Shown one piece after another: positions 60,467 through 64,000 of a DNA stretch of 64,000 nucleotides (the stretch's first letter is position 1; every line of letters begins with the position of its first letter). The stretch covers positions 434,001-498,000 of the forward strand of contig NZ_AP023421.1 of assembly GCF_018408705.1 (NCBI RefSeq), in the 5' to 3' direction. Under the pieces are notes generated by a model that saw only the letters and a program-made list of their open reading frames with translations, searched no databases and was not told the DNA's origin. The position numbers and the translations under genes were made by a program. Origin of the DNA: Pusillibacter faecalis (GTDB lineage: Bacteria; Bacillota; Clostridia; Oscillospirales; Oscillospiraceae).

Positions 60467-61336
60467 ATGCAGAGCATACTTGACGCGATTAACGAATGGA
60501 TAAAGGAAATCCTCATAGGAGCCATAAACGGTAATCTGTCAACTATGTTCGGGGACGTAAACGAAAAAGTCGGCACTATCGCCGCAGAGGTAGGGCAGAC
60601 CCCGCAAGGGTGGAACGCAAATATATTCTCCATGATACAGACCCTTAGTGAGAATGTAATCGTACCCATTGCGGGGCTTGTCATTACCTACGTCCTATGC
60701 TATGAGCTTATCAGCATGGTAACGGAAAAGAACAATATGCACGACGTTGACACTTCCATGTTCTTCAAGTGGGTGTTCAAGGCGTTTGTGGCAGTCTACC
60801 TTGTGACGCACACCTTTGACATCACTATGGCGGTGTTCGATATGGCGCAGCACGTTGTTTCCGGCGCGGCGGGGGTAATCGGCGGCAGCACAGAGATTGA
60901 TGTTGCCGCCGCCCTTGCTTCCATGCAGGACGGGCTTGACGCTATGGAAATCCCCGAACTGCTCTTACTTGTCATGGAAACAAGCCTTGTGAGCTTGTGC
61001 ATGAAAATCATGTCCGTACTGATAACCGTTATCCTCTACGGGCGTATGATAGAAATTTACCTTTACTGTTCGGTATCGCCTATCCCGTTTGCAACTATGA
61101 CTAACCGGGAATGGGGGCAGATAGGAAACAACTACCTAAAATCCCTGTTCGCTATCGGTTTTCAAGGCTTCCTCATTATGATATGCGTCGGCATTTACGC
61201 CGTACTGGTGAACAACATGATAATAGCGGACAATCTGCACAGCGCGATATTCTCCCTTGCAGCCTACACCGTTATCCTCTGTTTCTCCCTGTTCAAATCC
61301 GGCGCACTGGCGAAGTCGATATTCTCCGCGCATTAG
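60467..61336 (+). CDS. VirB6/TrbL-like conjugation membrane protein
   Basis: A 289-residue protein with about six membrane segments (VIVPIAGLVITYVLCYELIS, FKAFVAVYLVTHTFDI, LLLVMETSLVSLCMK and others), in the position and size of the VirB6-like subunit of Tn916/Tn1549-type systems. AAAGG precedes the ATG. Confidence 0.87.
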   Translation: MQSILDAINEWIKEILIGAINGNLSTMFGDVNEKVGTIAAEVGQTPQGWNANIFSMIQTLSENVIVPIAGLVITYVLCYELISMVTEKNNMHDVDTSMFFKWVFKAFVAVYLVTHTFDITMAVFDMAQHVVSGAAGVIGGSTEIDVAAALASMQDGLDAMEIPELLLLVMETSLVSLCMKIMSVLITVILYGRMIEIYLYCSVSPIPFATMTNREWGQIGNNYLKSLFAIGFQGFLIMICVGIYAVLVNNMIIADNLHSAIFSLAAYTVILCFSLFKSGALAKSIFSAH

Positions 61337-61513
61337 CGGCGTGTCAAGGGTAGGGTGGAGATTTTCAGAGCGAAGCGGCGAAAATACGACCCGACCTTGA
61401 CGCGGGAAAACCCCATAGAATAGGGACGGGCAAAGGGCAGAAATTGACCTTTGCCTTGATTACCCTTATGGGAACTTACAGCAGCACAAAACCCAGAGAA
61501 AGGAGGTTTTTAC

Positions 61514-61915
61514 TTGGCGTATGTACCCGTACCCAAAGACTTATCCAAAGTCAAGACAAAAGTAGCTTTCAACCTTACCAAACGGCAGATTGTATGTTTT
61601 GCGGCGGCTCTTCTGTTCGGCTTGCCGCTTTTCTTTCTGCTCAAAGACAGCACAGGCACAAGCCTTGCGTCTATGGCTATGATTGCCGTCATGCTGCCCT
61701 GTTTCCTCTTTGCCATGTATGAGAAGCATGGACAGCCCCTTGAAGTGGTGGTGAAGAACATCATTCAGACGAAATTCATAGCCCCCAAAGAACGACCATA
61801 CAGGACAGACAACTTTTATTCCGTCTTAGAACGGCAGAGAAAACTTGAAAAGGAGGTATCAGCGATTGCAAAAGGAAACACGAAGAAACAGCGCGGCGGG
61901 AAGCGCAAAGCCTAA
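61514..61915 (+). CDS. PrgI family conjugation protein
   Basis: A 133-residue protein that starts with TTG at 61514, about 9 bases after AAAGGAGG. Two membrane segments (ALLFGLPLFFLLKD, MAMIAVMLPCFLFAMYE) and a basic C-terminus. PrgI is the VirB3-like partner of VirB4, encoded next. It overlaps the VirB4 start by 50 bases. Confidence 0.9.
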   Translation: MAYVPVPKDLSKVKTKVAFNLTKRQIVCFAAALLFGLPLFFLLKDSTGTSLASMAMIAVMLPCFLFAMYEKHGQPLEVVVKNIIQTKFIAPKERPYRTDNFYSVLERQRKLEKEVSAIAKGNTKKQRGGKRKA

Positions 61916-64000
61916 CCCGCCCCGCAAGCTCACCCGCGCCGAGAAAAAGCAGATTGCAGAAATCATCAGACAGGCAAAGGGCGACGGGAAAGCGCATACC
62001 GCACAGCAGACAATCCCCTATATCCAGATGTACCCGGACGGTATCTGCAAGGTTACGGAGCGCAAATACTCAAAGACCGTCGCCTTTGAAGATATTAACT
62101 ATCAGCTTGCACAGGCAGACGACAAGACCGCCATTTTTGAGAACTGGTGCGACTTCCTCAACTACTTTGACGCTTCCGTTTCGGTGCAGCTCTCTTTCAT
62201 CAATCAGGGGACGCAGCGGGGCGAAGCGGAAAAAGCGGTCAATATCCCGGCACAGGAGGACGCTTTCAATTCTATCCGCACAGAATACCGGGATATGCTG
62301 AAAAACCAGCTTGCAAAGGGCAACAACGGGCTTGTCAAAGCAAAATATATCACCTTTGCCATTGAAGCCGACAGTCTGGGCGCGGCGAAATCCCGCCTTG
62401 CCCGTATCGAAACGGACGTGCTGAACAACTTTAAGCTCTTAGGCGTGTCTGCCCGCCCCATGACAGGCTATGAACGCCTTAAAATGCTGCATGGCATTTT
62501 CCACCCGGAGGGCGGGCAGTTTTCCTTTGATTTTTCTTGGCTTGCCCCGTCCGGGCTTTCCACAAAGGACTTTATCGCCCCGTCCTCTTTCCGTTTTGGC
62601 GAGGGGCGGTATTTCCGCATGGGGCGCAAAATCGGCGCGGTTTCATTCCTTGAAATCCTTGCGCCGGAATTAAACGACCGTATCTTATCGGATATTCTGG
62701 ACTTGGAAACGGGCGTTATCGTCAATCTGCATATCCACAGTATCGACCAGACCGAAGCCATAAAGACAATCAAGCGGAAAATCACCGACCTTGACAAAAT
62801 GAAAATCGAGGAACAGAAAAAAGCGGTACGCAGCGGCTACGACATGGATATAATCCCGTCCGACCTTGCCACGTTCGGCAGCGAAGCAAAAAATCTCTTA
62901 CAGGACTTGCAGAGCCGGAATGAAAGAATGTTCCTCTTGACGTTCCTTGTGGTGAACATGGCAGACACAAAAAGGAAACTGGAAAATGACGTGTTTGCGG
63001 CGGCGGGCATTGCACAGAAGAACAACTGCGCCTTGACCCGCCTTGACTACCAACAGGAAGCGGGGCTTATGTCCTCTGTACCGCTTGGGGAGAACCTTAT
63101 CCCCATTCAAAGAGGGCTTACCACGTCAAGCACCGCTATCTTTATCCCCTTTATCACACAGGAGCTTTTCCAGACGGGCGCGGCTTTGTACTACGGCTTG
63201 AACGCCCTGTCTAACAACATGATACTCTGCGACCGCAAGCAGCTAAAGAACCCCAACGGCTTAATCTTGGGTACGCCGGGAAGCGGGAAATCCTTTGCAG
63301 CCAAACGGGAAATGACAAACGCTTTCCTCATTACCGACGACGACATTATTATCTGCGACCCGGAAGCAGAGTATTTTTCCCTTGTGCAGCGGCTTGACGG
63401 GCAAGTGATACGGTTATCCCCTACGGGCAAGGGCATTGACGGGAAACCCCAGTATGTGAACCCTATGGATATTAACCTCAACTATTCCGAGGACGACAGC
63501 CCCCTTGCGCTGAAATCCGACTTTATCCTCTCCCTCTGCGAGCTTGTCATAGGCGGCAAGGAGGGCTTGCAGCCCGTCGATAAGACCGTCATTGACCGCG
63601 CCGTTCGGAACGTGTACCGCCCTTTCCTTGCAGACCCCGCCCCGGAAAAAATGCCTATCTTGGGCGACCTCTACGACGAGCTTTTGAAGCAGCCGGAGCC
63701 GGAAGCGGCGCGTATTGCGGCGGCGTTGGAGCTGTATGTTTCCGGGAGCCTTAACGTGTTTAACCACCGTACCAACGTGGAGCTGAACAACCGCCTTGTC
63801 TGCTTTGACATCAAGCAGCTTGGGAAGCAGCTCAAAAAGTTAGGTATGCTCATTGTGCAGGACCAGGTATGGAACCGCGTCACCGTCAACCGGGCAGAAA
63901 GGAAATCCACCCGGTATTTTATGGACGAATTTCATCTTCTCTTGAAAGAGGAACAGACCGCCGCCTATTCCGTTGAAATCTGGAAGCGTTTCAGAAAATG
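61866..64000 (+). CDS. VirB4-type conjugation ATPase, 3' end outside window
   Basis: At least 711 residues. The best start is TTG at 61866, 9 bases after AGGAGG, inside the PrgI gene in another frame. Walker A LILGTPGSGKSFAAKR near residue 465 and Walker B RYFMDEFHLLL near 690 are in place. VirB4 powers assembly of the conjugation channel. The start codon is uncommon but no upstream ATG is in frame. Confidence 0.93.
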   Translation, partial: MQKETRRNSAAGSAKPNPPRKLTRAEKKQIAEIIRQAKGDGKAHTAQQTIPYIQMYPDGICKVTERKYSKTVAFEDINYQLAQADDKTAIFENWCDFLNYFDASVSVQLSFINQGTQRGEAEKAVNIPAQEDAFNSIRTEYRDMLKNQLAKGNNGLVKAKYITFAIEADSLGAAKSRLARIETDVLNNFKLLGVSARPMTGYERLKMLHGIFHPEGGQFSFDFSWLAPSGLSTKDFIAPSSFRFGEGRYFRMGRKIGAVSFLEILAPELNDRILSDILDLETGVIVNLHIHSIDQTEAIKTIKRKITDLDKMKIEEQKKAVRSGYDMDIIPSDLATFGSEAKNLLQDLQSRNERMFLLTFLVVNMADTKRKLENDVFAAAGIAQKNNCALTRLDYQQEAGLMSSVPLGENLIPIQRGLTTSSTAIFIPFITQELFQTGAALYYGLNALSNNMILCDRKQLKNPNGLILGTPGSGKSFAAKREMTNAFLITDDDIIICDPEAEYFSLVQRLDGQVIRLSPTGKGIDGKPQYVNPMDINLNYSEDDSPLALKSDFILSLCELVIGGKEGLQPVDKTVIDRAVRNVYRPFLADPAPEKMPILGDLYDELLKQPEPEAARIAAALELYVSGSLNVFNHRTNVELNNRLVCFDIKQLGKQLKKLGMLIVQDQVWNRVTVNRAERKSTRYFMDEFHLLLKEEQTAAYSVEIWKRFRK

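Larger units (their letters stand above)
44618..64000. mobile_element. Integrative conjugative element, left part (right end outside window)
   Basis: Boundary: the Xre-type gene is interrupted around 44611-44620. Contents: serine recombinase (minus strand), replication initiator, DUF5348, PcfB, VirD4 (split), Maff2, VirB6/TrbL-like, PrgI, VirB4, all of the Tn1549/CTn type IV conjugation set. A Tn4451-like element sits within virD4. Right end, relaxase and remaining transfer genes lie beyond 64000. Confidence 0.88.

Overview
The window looks like the chromosome of an anaerobic, GC-rich Firmicute of the gut Oscillospiraceae/Clostridia type. This is inferred from strong Shine-Dalgarno sites, a lysine riboswitch, a BMP-type nucleoside importer, CcdA/TlpA-type redox genes, and a Tn4451-like mobilizable element nested in a larger conjugative element. 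No species is assigned. About 44.6 kb of ordinary chromosome is followed by an integrated element that runs off the right edge.

Bases 1-6300: a sodium:solute symporter (cut by the left edge) lies behind a sigma-54 promoter and a perfect palindromic upstream site, next to a sigma-54 activator gene. Then come an NTF2-like protein, divergent tRNA genes (Pro-GGG against Ser-UGA and Ser-GCU), a Crp/Fnr regulator, and a DUF134-NifX fusion whose start codon appears to be AUC.

Bases 6700-17930: an operon that reads as a complete nucleoside-to-triose pathway: class II aldolase, DeoR regulator, cupin, SDR dehydrogenase, MtnA-like sugar-1-phosphate isomerase, BMP lipoprotein, purine nucleoside phosphorylase, ABC ATPase, two permeases and a purine-deaminase-like amidohydrolase. 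Import, deamination, phosphorolysis, isomerisation and aldol cleavage to dihydroxyacetone phosphate would follow in order without a kinase.

Bases 17940-31550 are mostly minus strand: an Xre/membrane protein pair with a clear operator, XpaC-like, DUF896, YlmH and ABC exporter genes, a GNAT gene on the plus strand, a six-gene thiol/persulfide redox operon (thioredoxin, rhodanese, CoA-disulfide reductase-rhodanese, small membrane protein, CcdA, TlpA), an Ig-like-domain protein, a split chromate transporter and a BirA ligase. Bases 31700-33800 hold a lysine riboswitch controlling an NhaC-family transporter with an extra zinc-finger-like segment. Bases 34100-43960 hold small metabolic and repair genes and an aconitase-isocitrate dehydrogenase pair.

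Bases 44618-64000: an integrative conjugative element inserted into the HTH part of an Xre-type membrane regulator gene. It carries a 5'-truncated serine recombinase, a replication initiator with internal iteron-like repeats, PcfB, VirD4, Maff2, a VirB6/TrbL-like protein, PrgI and VirB4. Its virD4 is split by a second element of 9,536 bp (49106-58641) of Tn4451 type carrying tnpX, tnpV, a bacteriocin-type ABC transporter, a MobL relaxase, a Toprim-helicase and tnpW. Three genes inside that nested element carry single-base insertions in short homopolymers. A 170-bp IS231-like MITE sits just beyond it.
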